64,000 bases of DNA from Candidatus Helarchaeota archaeon (GTDB lineage Archaea; Asgardarchaeota; Lokiarchaeia; Helarchaeales; RDOG01). The position numbers and the translations under genes are program-made. Shown here in pieces: positions 53,275 through 62,031 of this stretch. The DNA lies in assembly GCA_019058315.1 (NCBI GenBank), contig JAHPZH010000006.1, positions 1 through 64,000 of the forward strand, given 5' to 3'. The stretch's first letter is position 1. The number at the start of each line of letters is the position of its first letter. Below the pieces are notes generated by a model, which saw only the letters and a program-made list of their open reading frames with translations, ran no database searches and had not been told where the DNA came from.

Positions 53275-54564
53275 GTGATAATCATGTCCGACGATTGGGG
53301 ATTCATGAAAGATGCAATATATGGGTATATTATTATATCTAAAAACCAAAAAGAAATAATTGATACATATCCTATGCAAAGATTGAGAAGAATTAGACAA
53401 TTAGCTGGGTCAGAATATGTCTATATGGGAGCGACGCATTGCCGTTTTTCTCACTCATTAGGAGTTTCTCATTTAGCCGAACAATTAATAACAAATCTTT
53501 CTAGAGAAGTTGAGATCTCACCAACTCAAATCGAAAAGGTTAAAATTGCCGCTATGCTTCATGATGTAGGTCATGGTCCTTTTTCTCATATATCAGAATC
53601 ATTATTGATTAATTACTTAGGAAAAACTCATGAAGATATGACTAGCTGGCTAATTCAAAAATCAGTATTACAGGACAAATTAGAAAAAATCGGACATAAT
53701 TCTGATGAAATTTCAAAATTAGCAGTTGGTAAATTGAGAAAAAATGGGGAATTTTTCATGGATCAAATTATTTCTAGTTCCGTAGATGTCGATGCCCTCG
53801 ATTATATAGTTCGAGATAGTCGATTTTCCGGTGCAGAATATGGATTCGTAGATATTTTTAGATTAATTTATTCTATGAATATTATTTCTCCAAATGGAGA
53901 TTTAGCAATTGATTTAACAGCATTATCCGCCTTGGAAGCATTTTTATTAGCCAGATTTGAATCTTTTAAGAGTATTTATTTCCATAAAACTTCTCGCGCA
54001 GTTCAAATTATGATATGTGATGCACTCGATAAAGCAAAGGAAGAATTAAATTTTCTTGATATAAAAAATCCAGAAGACTATTTGAAATGGGACGATTATA
54101 CTACTTGGACCATGTTAAAAAACTCGAAGGGGGCAAATGCTATTATAAATGATTTATGTCATAGGAGATTATTAAAAGTTGCATATGAACAGACTTCACA
54201 TGTAAAAGAAGAAATTTTTCCCACAATTGTTACAAAGGATAAAGTTCGTTTACAAATTGAAGAAGAAATAGCAGAAATAGCAGGTATTGATCCTGATAAA
54301 GTGTGGATTGACGTCCCGAATTTACCTTCAGTCCCTTATCGTCATTCAATTCACTTTGAACCTATGGAAATTCCAGTATTTCAAAAAACACGTGACGGAA
54401 AGAAGATTAAAAAACGAATTACGGAAATTTCTAACGTGATAAGAGTATTAAAAGGATTTTTAAATATTGTTAGAGTTTACACCTTTGATGATAAAAGAGA
54501 TGTAGTCTCAAAAGCAGCAGAAAAGGTTTTTGGAATTCCTTCAAGTGCAAAAATTTCTATGTGA
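53275..54564 (+). CDS. HD-domain metal-dependent phosphohydrolase (SAMHD1/dGTPase-like)
   Basis: A 429-residue HD hydrolase. The metal-binding signature is HCRFSHSLGVSHLAEQL near 61 and MLHDVGHGPFSHISESLL near 94, with a later Asp in VDALDYIVRDSRFSG near 180, the arrangement of dNTP triphosphohydrolases and SAMHD1-like proteins. Helical C-terminal half. It may control nucleotide pools, but many archaeal homologues are untested. The start is near 53275, with a second ATG at 53284. Confidence 0.87.
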   Translation: MIIMSDDWGFMKDAIYGYIIISKNQKEIIDTYPMQRLRRIRQLAGSEYVYMGATHCRFSHSLGVSHLAEQLITNLSREVEISPTQIEKVKIAAMLHDVGHGPFSHISESLLINYLGKTHEDMTSWLIQKSVLQDKLEKIGHNSDEISKLAVGKLRKNGEFFMDQIISSSVDVDALDYIVRDSRFSGAEYGFVDIFRLIYSMNIISPNGDLAIDLTALSALEAFLLARFESFKSIYFHKTSRAVQIMICDALDKAKEELNFLDIKNPEDYLKWDDYTTWTMLKNSKGANAIINDLCHRRLLKVAYEQTSHVKEEIFPTIVTKDKVRLQIEEEIAEIAGIDPDKVWIDVPNLPSVPYRHSIHFEPMEIPVFQKTRDGKKIKKRITEISNVIRVLKGFLNIVRVYTFDDKRDVVSKAAEKVFGIPSSAKISM

Positions 54565-55039
54565 TCAACAAATCCTTTTCAAGAGTGATTTTATTATAAA
54601 TTTCTTTCATAATCATATTAGCTTTAGCATGAAGTATATCGTCAAATGAATAATTCTTAATAAAAATGTTTATACACATATTTGAATAAATTTCTAGTAA
54701 TTTAGCTAGTTTTAAACTTTTCTGGTAACTTTGTATTAACAGAAATTTGTCATTTTCAAAAGGTTTCATACTAGAAGAGGATTTTATTTTTTTAATAATT
54801 TGTTGTTTGTTAATACCTTTTTTTAAAAGCGTTTTATTATGAAATGTTGAAAAATTTGCATTATTAAAATATTTTTCATTTAATTGATTAATTTCAATTT
54901 GAAAAAAATTAGTTATTTCATTCATCTTATTATTTAACAATTCAGAAAAATTCTCCATATTATCTAAAAATATTTTAATAATTTGAATAATGTTATATGG
55001 TGTATTTATATTATCTGCCTCTTTTTTCAATTTAATCAT
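54557..55039 (-). CDS. Uncharacterised helical protein
   Basis: A 160-residue, Asn/Lys-rich, predicted all-helical protein (IIQIIKIFLDNMENFSELLN; SYQKSLKLAKLLEIYSNMCI). It has no motif that I recognise. It overlaps the end of the convergent HD gene by 8 bp, so the stop region is shared. Codon and residue composition are like the neighbours, which supports it being a real gene. Confidence 0.5.
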   Translation of the reverse strand: MIKLKKEADNINTPYNIIQIIKIFLDNMENFSELLNNKMNEITNFFQIEINQLNEKYFNNANFSTFHNKTLLKKGINKQQIIKKIKSSSSMKPFENDKFLLIQSYQKSLKLAKLLEIYSNMCINIFIKNYSFDDILHAKANMIMKEIYNKITLEKDLLIT

Positions 55040-55232
55040 TTTATAATTTTATTATTGTTAATTTGCGCATTAAATATAATAAAATCTATTGCTAAAACTA
55101 ATTAAACTGTTATATTTTAATATTTAAACCACATCTCTTATTATTGCGCAACTGATATGATCAATAAATGGATTTATAGAATTTTTAAGGAGGAAGTTTA
55201 TTATTAATTAACGAAATATTTTTGGATGAAAA

Positions 55233-55841
55233 ATGATTAATTTTAAATGTTTAAGGTGTGGTAATTGCTGCAAACAAAGATATGTTTGCATTTACTATTC
55301 AGAATTAAACAAATTAGAAAAATTAAAGAATAAAACTAATAAAGACATTAATTTAATTCCCTTTCGTTATTACGTTGATAAAATAAATGAGATAATAATC
55401 GATGTAATCTATAGAATCGATTCAAAACCATGTCCTTTTCTGAAAAATAATTTATGTGGAATCCAGAATGAAAAATTTATATCTTGTAAAAAATTTCCTA
55501 TAGCAACCTGGATAGATCTAGGTTTTTTTTCCAAATTAGGTTTTAATAGGTTATATTTTGAATTAGATAATCATTGTTCTTTTCTTATAAAGAATAAGAA
55601 TTATTTAAATTCAATCAAGAAATTAAAATTAGAAGATATCTTTAAAGAAGAAGTGTATGCAAACCTTGAGGATCATAAAATTTGGACCTTAATAAACTCA
55701 AAAATAAAGAAAATTGTAAAAGAAAAGAAGTTGGACATAATAATCGATTATAAATTAAGAAAAAAAGATTCAAATTATGTTAATAAAATTTTGAAAAAAT
55801 GGTCTCATAAACCTGTGCATGTTTATTTTGAGGAACTATAA
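55233..55841 (+). CDS. YkgJ-like Cys-cluster protein, copy 1
   Basis: A 202-residue protein with the zinc/iron-chelating YkgJ pattern: FKCLRCGNCCKQRYVCIYYS at the N-terminus, then PCPFLKNNLCGIQ and FISCKKFPIATW. The cysteine arrangement CxxCGxCC...C...CxF...C...C is typical; members are thought to bind a metal or Fe-S centre. The C-terminus is helical. A GGAGG sequence about 38 bp upstream (55189) is too far to be its ribosome site. A second, divergent member is at 56143-57015. Confidence 0.75.
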   Translation: MINFKCLRCGNCCKQRYVCIYYSELNKLEKLKNKTNKDINLIPFRYYVDKINEIIIDVIYRIDSKPCPFLKNNLCGIQNEKFISCKKFPIATWIDLGFFSKLGFNRLYFELDNHCSFLIKNKNYLNSIKKLKLEDIFKEEVYANLEDHKIWTLINSKIKKIVKEKKLDIIIDYKLRKKDSNYVNKILKKWSHKPVHVYFEEL

Positions 55842-55865
55842 TTACTATTTTTTATGATTAAATTG

Positions 55866-56054
55866 TTACCCAAAACCTAATTGTCCAAAAAGTGCAAAAA
55901 TCGAACTTGATAACCACTGAAAAATTCCAAAAATTAAGCCGATTATGATTATTATCATTGCAATTGATAGTCCTAATAACAAAGCTTCTTCAGTTATTGG
56001 TCCAACTAATGTAATTAAAGAAAAAGATTTTGAATTTTTAAATTTCCAATTCAT
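55866..56054 (-). CDS. Small single-span membrane protein
   Basis: A 62-residue protein with one long hydrophobic helix (EEALLLGLSIAMIIIIIGLI) preceded by a polar N-terminus and followed by an amphipathic end. It resembles the 46-residue protein at 60538-60678 in having an acidic residue right before the helix and a Gly-Leu-rich core. No family is known to me. It sits between the two YkgJ-like genes. Confidence 0.5.
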   Translation of the reverse strand: MNWKFKNSKSFSLITLVGPITEEALLLGLSIAMIIIIIGLIFGIFQWLSSSIFALFGQLGFG

Positions 56055-56142
56055 TTTAATTCTAAAATAATCCTTATCAAACTATTTAAACTCAAATTTT
56101 TATATCGAAGTCCTAAAAGTATTGAATATATGATAAATTCAG

Positions 56143-57015
56143 TCAAATTTTCAATAAATTGAATACAGAAATTATATCATTTATTGAAAAATCATCAGAA
56201 AGTAAATTTAAAATTGATTGTCGATTATAAATTTTATTACTATTTATGGTTAGAATCTTTTTTCCAATATTTATTCCATTAACATTTAATTTTGATTCAT
56301 ATTTTGACAGAAATTCTTGTTCTCTTTCCCATAATAATATAGTTTTAATCCATAACTTGCTTAGCCCCTGTAAAATAATTGGAGAGACATATGTTGTCCA
56401 ATTACCACCATGAGCACAATGACCAATCCATAGTTTCTGTTCTTTATTCCAAGTAAAGACATTTGTGATTAATGGATATTTTGAGCAAGTTGGTGGTTTA
56501 TATTTATGAATTAAACAACATTTTTTGTCGAAATCGAATGCAATACAAAATTTTTCATCATTTATTTCTTTTAATTTTAATTTGTATTTACCATTCTTTT
56601 TATAAAAATTTTCAAAAGGAAAAATTCTTTCAGATATTATTCTATTATAGTCAATTAATTCAACAGAATAATTACCATGACAACAACCATGAAAATCTCG
56701 ACATTCTGTTAAACAATCAGGAGATTTTTTTGCAATTCTATTTAAAAACGCACCTCGAATTAAATCATAAAGCTTTATCGAATCGTGAATAAAAGATTTA
56801 GAAAATAAATCTTTTAAATAATTTTGAAATTTTAAAATTTTATTTAAATTTAATTCTTGGTTTGTAAATTCATTAAATTTTTCTAGATTTGCTTTTTGGA
56901 ACTCAAAATCTAAATCTGGTATAACTAATTGATTCAAAATTAGTTCAAAAATTTCAAATATTTTAATAAAGTAATGATTTTTTATGAAATACTTAAGATT
57001 TATGACTTTCTGCAT
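56143..57015 (-). CDS. YkgJ-like Cys-cluster protein, copy 2
   Basis: A 290-residue protein. The Cys cluster is at about 100-180: CLTECRDFHGCCHGNYSVEL, then FCIAFDFDKKCCLIHKYKPP and TCSKYPLITN. This matches the YkgJ type with extra residues between the first cysteines. The N-terminal 90 residues are helical. It lies downstream of the PAC3-like candidate gene on the same strand, 53 bp apart, and may be co-transcribed with it and with the proteasome beta gene. Confidence 0.7.
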   Translation of the reverse strand: MQKVINLKYFIKNHYFIKIFEIFELILNQLVIPDLDFEFQKANLEKFNEFTNQELNLNKILKFQNYLKDLFSKSFIHDSIKLYDLIRGAFLNRIAKKSPDCLTECRDFHGCCHGNYSVELIDYNRIISERIFPFENFYKKNGKYKLKLKEINDEKFCIAFDFDKKCCLIHKYKPPTCSKYPLITNVFTWNKEQKLWIGHCAHGGNWTTYVSPIILQGLSKLWIKTILLWEREQEFLSKYESKLNVNGINIGKKILTINSNKIYNRQSILNLLSDDFSINDIISVFNLLKI

Positions 57016-57068
57016 TATCTGATTCCTTAAAGAATTATTTAATGAGAATTAGAATAGATTCAATAGGA

Positions 57069-57449
57069 TTAATGGCTAATTCTGTTTAATAACTTATTAA
57101 CAACTTCAAACAATGAATTATAATGATCTTTAATATCTGAGGCAAAGTTTGTAATAGCGATTGATAATGTGTTTTTAGTTTTGGCAATTTTTTCAGCTAT
57201 AGCTCTCGTTATTAATTCATTTCTTACTCCAAACATAAGTGGAATTGTAGATGAATTAATTTGATTTAAATTGTCTAATTTGATTGGAACAGAAATTGCA
57301 ATGGAACCAATTTTATAATCATTATCTGTTATAAAAATCATAACCCCATTATTAAATTCGGTCAAAAACCCAGTAATTTTTATATTATTTGAAATAAATT
57401 TTTCTTCTTTTAGCCAATTTAAACCTTTATGTGCATTATTTATATTCAT
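57069..57449 (-). CDS. PAC3/PSMG3-like candidate proteasome assembly chaperone
   Basis: A 126-residue protein with strand-strand-helix order. By eye it follows eukaryotic PAC3 (PSMG3): ITGFLTEFNNGVMIFITDND and KIGSIAISVP correspond to the paired strands around FSSHILVVVTQFGKMGTLVS, and PLMFGVRNELITRAIAEKIA with LSIAIT and an ending helix correspond to the PAC3 segment VLLGQDEPLIHVCAKNL onward. This comparison is from memory, so it is a hypothesis. Its gene is directly downstream of a proteasome beta gene (132 bp gap), which supports a role in assembly. A roadblock- or longin-like fold is the alternative. Confidence 0.5.
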   Translation of the reverse strand: MNINNAHKGLNWLKEEKFISNNIKITGFLTEFNNGVMIFITDNDYKIGSIAISVPIKLDNLNQINSSTIPLMFGVRNELITRAIAEKIAKTKNTLSIAITNFASDIKDHYNSLFEVVNKLLNRISH

Positions 57450-57581
57450 ATTAGGTCCCTAAAGAGAAAAATTTAGAAATAATTTTCCAAAATACTTAAC
57501 AAATAAATAAAAAGATTAGTTTTAAAATTAAAAGGCTATTTGTTATGTAAAATTTAGAGTTTTTTAATTCTAATTTTTAAA

Positions 57582-58199
57582 TTATAAATTAATTTCCGAA
57601 AATTCGGCTCCTTTTTGACTTATCAATAGGACATCTATTCCATTTCCAGATAAAGGATCTCTTTCGGAAGCAGATTTTATTGCTTTTATTAAAAGTTGTT
57701 TACCTTCTTCAAGTGACATATTTTCTTTATATTCTTCTTCCAATACTCCAATTGCCACTTGAGCTCCTGTTCCAATCGCAGCATAGACGTCATCTATAAG
57801 TGATCCAATCAAATCAAGTGCAAATAATTGACCGCCCTTATCGTCAATTCCGCCTACTAAAGTATCAGTAAAATAAGGAAACCAGCGCCTGGAATATAAA
57901 ACCCCGGACATAAATTTTGCAGTACTTTTTACTGAAATTTTTCTTCCTCTTTCAAAACTGAATAATAAAGTATATGCTCTAATTGTACTAGTAAGTATTT
58001 GAAAATCTGAGATTAAACCAGCACAAGCGATGCCTATCCAGTCGGTTACTTTAAAAACTTTCTTGCCAGTTTTGCTAAGTACCCTACCCGCAAAATGAAC
58101 TCTTTTTTCAGAAGCTAAAGCTACCCCATCTTTGCATACACAGCCAACTGTTGTGGCTCCTGGTGCCCAATCTATGCCAAAAGACATTTTATTCACCAA
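57582..58199 (-). CDS. Proteasome beta subunit, apparently lacking the Thr1 nucleophile
   Basis: A 205-residue 20S proteasome beta-type subunit: ATTVGCVCKDGVALASEKR near residue 15, GKKVFKVTDWIGIACAGLIS, TLVGGIDDKGGQLFALDLIG, YAAIGTGAQVAIGVLEEEY and ERDPLSGNGIDVLLIS. Aligned without gaps to the Thermoplasma beta subunit (TTTVGITLKDAVIMATERRV), the position of catalytic Thr1 is Ala (codon GCC at the complement of 58155-58157), while Glu17, Lys33, Asp166 and Ser169 are retained and Ser129 is Thr. A 14-residue pro-sequence ending in Gly precedes it. It is not an alpha subunit, since the N-terminal alpha helix motif is absent. It may be a non-catalytic beta, or use a neighbouring Thr. Confidence 0.92.
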   Translation of the reverse strand: MVNKMSFGIDWAPGATTVGCVCKDGVALASEKRVHFAGRVLSKTGKKVFKVTDWIGIACAGLISDFQILTSTIRAYTLLFSFERGRKISVKSTAKFMSGVLYSRRWFPYFTDTLVGGIDDKGGQLFALDLIGSLIDDVYAAIGTGAQVAIGVLEEEYKENMSLEEGKQLLIKAIKSASERDPLSGNGIDVLLISQKGAEFSEINL

Positions 58200-58288
58200 T
58201 TATATAATTTTATTACAATTAATTTATTCGAAGATTTACTCTAAAATATTTTCTTTATTTATTTTTATTATTATCTTAGGGTTAAAAA

Positions 58289-58543
58289 TTGCCTAGTAAA
58301 ATAAGATCCTTATTGAATAAAATAAAATGGGATCCTCAATTAAAAAGGAAAGATTTTCTCTTGACATTTATTCATAGAGGAATTCCGAGAAACAGAAAAA
58401 CTATTGAATCCAAACAATTAATAGATATTACTCAGAACTTTTTTTCATATAAAGATAATGGAACTATAACGCATATTCCATTTCATAGAATAATTGAGAT
58501 AAAGAATAAAAAAACAAATGAAATAATATATTTAAAAAAATGA
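58289..58543 (+). CDS. DUF504 (UPF0248) family protein
   Basis: An 84-residue protein starting at TTG 58289. It has the family layout: LLNKIKWDPQLKRKDFLLTF, IHRGIPRNRKTIESKQLIDI and the ending ITHIPFHRIIEIKNKKT, where HIPFHRI matches the IPYHRI motif. The function is not established. It is 9 bp from the NOG1-like GTPase gene on the same strand, and the two are likely co-translated. Confidence 0.8.
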   Translation: MPSKIRSLLNKIKWDPQLKRKDFLLTFIHRGIPRNRKTIESKQLIDITQNFFSYKDNGTITHIPFHRIIEIKNKKTNEIIYLKK

Positions 58544-58552
58544 GATAAAATC

Positions 58553-59551
58553 ATGAATCCTTTTAAAATAGCTTATATCCCACATTCACAAGAATTATTA
58601 GATATTTCATTTCATAAAACTTCTAAATTAAATTTAAAAGTTAACCCAAAATTTTCAGCAAAAAAAAAGGCAAGACTAAAGGAACTAAAAAGAATTAATC
58701 ATGTAGCACAACATATTAAGAATAAGATTATAAAAATTGTTAAATCTTTTCCAACTTTTGAAAAACTTCACCCGTTTTATTATGAATTAACAAATATTTT
58801 AGTAAATGTTAAAAATGTTAAAAAATTACTAGGTTCTCTTTCTGGAACTAATAATGTAATTGAAACAATCTTAAATAAAACGGTGAGTAGAATTCGTTCA
58901 TATGAAAATCCTAAGGATATTGCACAAGAAAGGATAAAATTTTATGGTAGAATTTCTTCAATAATTTACAAAATGAAAAACAATTTAGAAGAATTAAGAA
59001 ATATTAGAAAGATATTAATTAAATTACCTTCAGTTTCATTTGATATTCCGACAATAGTTGTTGCAGGATATCCGAATGTTGGAAAAAGTTCCCTTGTAAA
59101 AATTATTTCTTCAGCAACTCCAAAAATAGACTATTATCCATTTACAACAAAATCTATCAATATTGGTTATACTAAATTCAATAATATACGATTTCAAATA
59201 TTAGATACCCCCGGTTTATTAGATAGAGAATTATTAAAACGTAATAAAATAGAATTACAAGCAATTATAGCGTTAAAATATCTTGCAAAAAAAATTGCTT
59301 TTATTATTGATCCTTCTGAGTCATGCGGCTATCCTATTACTAATCAAATAAATTTATATCGTGAAATTTGTAAGCTCTTTCCAGAAATACCTATTTTTTT
59401 AATATTTAATAAAATGGATCTAATTTCAAAGGAGAGACTTGAAATTATCAAAAAAAATGAAATATTTAATGAAAACATATTTTTTATAATAGCCGTTCAA
59501 GGAGAAGGAATTCCAAAATTATTAGAAGAATTATTCGATAATAATAATTGA
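58553..59551 (+). CDS. NOG1-like GTPase (Obg family, ribosome assembly)
   Basis: A 332-residue GTPase. The N-terminal helical domain (1-165) is typical of archaeal NOG1 (KARLKELKRINHVAQHIKNK; LSGTNNVIETILNKTVSRIR). The G domain has G1 VVAGYPNVGKSSLVKII near 170, G2 in YYPFTTKSINIGYTKF, G3 LDTPGLLDRELLKRNKIE near 218, and G4 FNKMDLISKE near 286. Eukaryotic NOG1 acts in 60S subunit biogenesis. The protein ends soon after the G domain, as archaeal members usually do. Confidence 0.92.
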   Translation: MNPFKIAYIPHSQELLDISFHKTSKLNLKVNPKFSAKKKARLKELKRINHVAQHIKNKIIKIVKSFPTFEKLHPFYYELTNILVNVKNVKKLLGSLSGTNNVIETILNKTVSRIRSYENPKDIAQERIKFYGRISSIIYKMKNNLEELRNIRKILIKLPSVSFDIPTIVVAGYPNVGKSSLVKIISSATPKIDYYPFTTKSINIGYTKFNNIRFQILDTPGLLDRELLKRNKIELQAIIALKYLAKKIAFIIDPSESCGYPITNQINLYREICKLFPEIPIFLIFNKMDLISKERLEIIKKNEIFNENIFFIIAVQGEGIPKLLEELFDNNN

Positions 59552-59667
59552 ACTCATAATTGATTGAACCTAATTTTTAACCTACCCCGTTTTTTACAAG
59601 AAGTAGTTAAAAATATGTTTTTATATAAAATATTAATAATAAAATTTCAACTAAGGGTGAATGTACA

Positions 59668-60429
59668 ATGAAAATCCAAGATATTTTATCTTTTTGGCTA
59701 GGAATCGGATTATTAATAATTTGTGGGATAAATATCAGTTTTATCTTTTATTTAAAACTTCATTTTAATTATCCAATCAGTATTTTTATAATTCACAGTT
59801 TTCCAATGTTTTTCTTAATCCCATCAGCAATTTTATTTTTATATTACAGTTTAAATAAGGTATCCAATTACGCTAAGTTAGGTTTTATTTTAGGCATTCC
59901 ATTTTGGACGTTTTTTCTATGGATAACTGTAAGTTTCATATCTCTTTATTTTAGTATTAGCGTAATTTCCATTTCTTCAATTATACTTGCCTTAATATTT
60001 ACTTCAATAATATTTAGCCGCCGAAAAAAAATAGATACTGCAATTCCATTAAAAAATTCATTCAAATTTACCCCTTCAAGATTAAGCTACATCCTTTTGT
60101 ATATATTAGGAATATTTTTAATTATTATTCAGCTTACACTTTTTTTAAATATATTCTATAATTATCGTATAAGTTCTAAATTATTAACACAATATAGTGA
60201 TTTATTTAATTTTATTCCACTTTTTTTTGATGATTTGGAAAGTGCTAAAGGTTTTTTTTATTTGGGTTTAATAATTAGTGCAAATCATCAAAACATAAAT
60301 TCTCAATTAAGCCAATTTTTTGATATAGCTAAATATTTGATTATATTAGGAAGTATTTTGATTTTAATTGGTGTTTTTTTACATATCATTAGAAAACAAA
60401 GATTGAAAGATTCCCCTGAACCCCAATAA
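59668..60429 (+). CDS. Polytopic membrane protein of unknown family
   Basis: A 253-residue protein with about six hydrophobic segments (residues about 8-30, 36-62, 72-90, 92-112, 142-165, 224-243) and short charged loops such as SRRKKID and the C-terminal tail RKQRLKDSPEPQ. No catalytic or transport signature is visible. ATG 59668 is preceded by AAGGGTG. The intergenic gap to the next genes contains a small membrane gene at 60538. Confidence 0.55.
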   Translation: MKIQDILSFWLGIGLLIICGINISFIFYLKLHFNYPISIFIIHSFPMFFLIPSAILFLYYSLNKVSNYAKLGFILGIPFWTFFLWITVSFISLYFSISVISISSIILALIFTSIIFSRRKKIDTAIPLKNSFKFTPSRLSYILLYILGIFLIIIQLTLFLNIFYNYRISSKLLTQYSDLFNFIPLFFDDLESAKGFFYLGLIISANHQNINSQLSQFFDIAKYLIILGSILILIGVFLHIIRKQRLKDSPEPQ

Positions 60430-60537
60430 TCATGAACCTGATAATAACTCATCGTGTAGATTATGGTATAATCTGAAAAAGTATTAGATGAATTATATGA
60501 AAATTTATAATATAAAATTAATTAATCGATTTTAATT

Positions 60538-60678
60538 TTAACCTACACTATTAATTGCAACTTTAATCATTTCAAGAATATTAATAATTAATGGGAATCC
60601 TATCAATAAAGCAAAAACTAATCCTATGCTAATTAAAAGTACTTTTTCAACTGTTAATTCTACCACTATTATTCTCAT
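60538..60678 (-). CDS. 46-residue small membrane protein
   Basis: A short frame beginning MRIIVVELTVEKVLLISIGL with one hydrophobic helix through residue 33 and a short amphipathic end (LEMIKVAINSVG). The arrangement, with an acidic residue before a Gly- and Leu-rich helix, recalls the 62-residue protein at 55866-56054, and the two may be distant relatives. It is too short for most gene finders. The remaining bases in 60430-60804 show nothing else. Confidence 0.45.
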   Translation of the reverse strand: MRIIVVELTVEKVLLISIGLVFALLIGFPLIINILEMIKVAINSVG

Positions 60679-60804
60679 TCTTTTTTCTATATTTTTGAAA
60701 AAGATTATTAAAACACCACGAATTTATTTAAAAATTAGTTTTAGTATTTAAATAAGGATAAAAAATGGAATATTTCAAGACTTTAAGATTAAATAGTATT
60801 TTAA

Positions 60805-61881
60805 TTAAAAAAAAGAGAATTCACGTCTTCCCGTTTTAATATTCCCTTCAATATTTATTTTAGTACCGCAATTAGAGCAAGTATTTTTTTGGGTTAAGTT
60901 ATTGAGATTAAGGGAGTAACCTACACGTTTAATAATAATTTTTTTACACTTTGGACAATATGTATTTTCATATTCATCAGTAGAAACATTACCTGCATAA
61001 ACATAATGCAATCCAATTTCTTCATAAGCAATTTTACACGCATTTATAATCGTTTCATATGGCGTATGTGGTGCGTTTAATTTATACATTGGTCTATAAG
61101 CTGAAAAATGAAGAGGAACATCAAAGTCCATAGAATTTCTAATCCATTTAGCGAGATTTTTTATTTCATCCAGATTATCATTATATCCTGGTATAATTAG
61201 ATTCGTACATTCCACAAATACACCTTTTTTATGCATGTATTCTGTTGCGTCTAATACACGAGTTAATCCTCCTTTTGGAGTTAAACAAACTTTTTGATAA
61301 AATTCATCTGTAAAAGCTTTGATATCAACATTTGCGGCATCAACACCCGCATTTATTAGTTCTTCGAGCGGATCAAGATTAATATATCCATTAGTAACAA
61401 GTATATTTTTTATTTTTGCTTTTTTCGCTAGTTTTATAGTATCCAAGATAAACTCAAACCAAATAAGTGGTTCATTATAAGTATAAGCAATGCTGGTACA
61501 ATTATTAGAAGCTGCCATCTCAACAACATTATCTGGAGTTTTTTCTTTAAGGAATCTTTTAGTATTTTCCACATTTGTTTGCGAAATTGAAAAGTTTTGA
61601 CAATGTTTACAATGTAGTGAACATCCAACTGATGATATTGAAAAGGCATTTGAACCCGGATAGAAATTATAAAGAGGTTTTTTTTCTATTGGGTCAATAG
61701 CAATAGAAGATAATGAACCATAAATTAAAGAATATAATTTTCCTCCCTCATTTTTTCTGGTTCCACAATTTCCAATTTTATTTGGGTATATTTTACACAT
61801 TCTTGGACATATTTTACATTGAACTACCTCATTCTCTAATTTCTCATAGTATAAAGCTAGTTTCTTCAAAAGAATCGCCAA
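60805..61881 (-). CDS. amrS: AmmeMemoRadiSam system radical SAM enzyme (AmrS-like)
   Basis: A 358-residue radical SAM enzyme. An N-terminal Cys-rich part has CKICPRMCKIYPNKIGNC near residue 17. The cluster motif GCSLHCKHCQNFSISQ is near 86 (CxxxCxxC with SAM-binding downstream TNGYINLDPLEELI). Other typical stretches are IAIDPIEKKPLYNFYPGS and YAGNVSTDEYENTYCPKC. The C-terminus carries a zinc ribbon (CPKCKK and CSNCGTKI). The other two proteins of the system (AMMECR1 and MEMO types) are not in this window. The start may lie at 61881 or a few codons later. Confidence 0.88.
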   Translation of the reverse strand: MAILLKKLALYYEKLENEVVQCKICPRMCKIYPNKIGNCGTRKNEGGKLYSLIYGSLSSIAIDPIEKKPLYNFYPGSNAFSISSVGCSLHCKHCQNFSISQTNVENTKRFLKEKTPDNVVEMAASNNCTSIAYTYNEPLIWFEFILDTIKLAKKAKIKNILVTNGYINLDPLEELINAGVDAANVDIKAFTDEFYQKVCLTPKGGLTRVLDATEYMHKKGVFVECTNLIIPGYNDNLDEIKNLAKWIRNSMDFDVPLHFSAYRPMYKLNAPHTPYETIINACKIAYEEIGLHYVYAGNVSTDEYENTYCPKCKKIIIKRVGYSLNLNNLTQKNTCSNCGTKINIEGNIKTGRREFSFF

Positions 61882-62031
61882 AAAAAATATAAAATTGAAT
61901 TAAATTTAAAATTAATTCCAATTTATATTATAAAAAAGAAAAGATTTTAATATTATTTTTTAATTAGAAAACAAATATTAAAGAATCGATAACAATATTG
62001 AATTATTTATAATATTAAGGAGAATTTCAAA

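Noticed and set aside
57582..58199. Proteasome subunit considered as an alpha subunit
   Set aside because: It lacks the N-terminal alpha extension (YDRAITVFSP type) and keeps beta-type active-site residues and a short pro-sequence.
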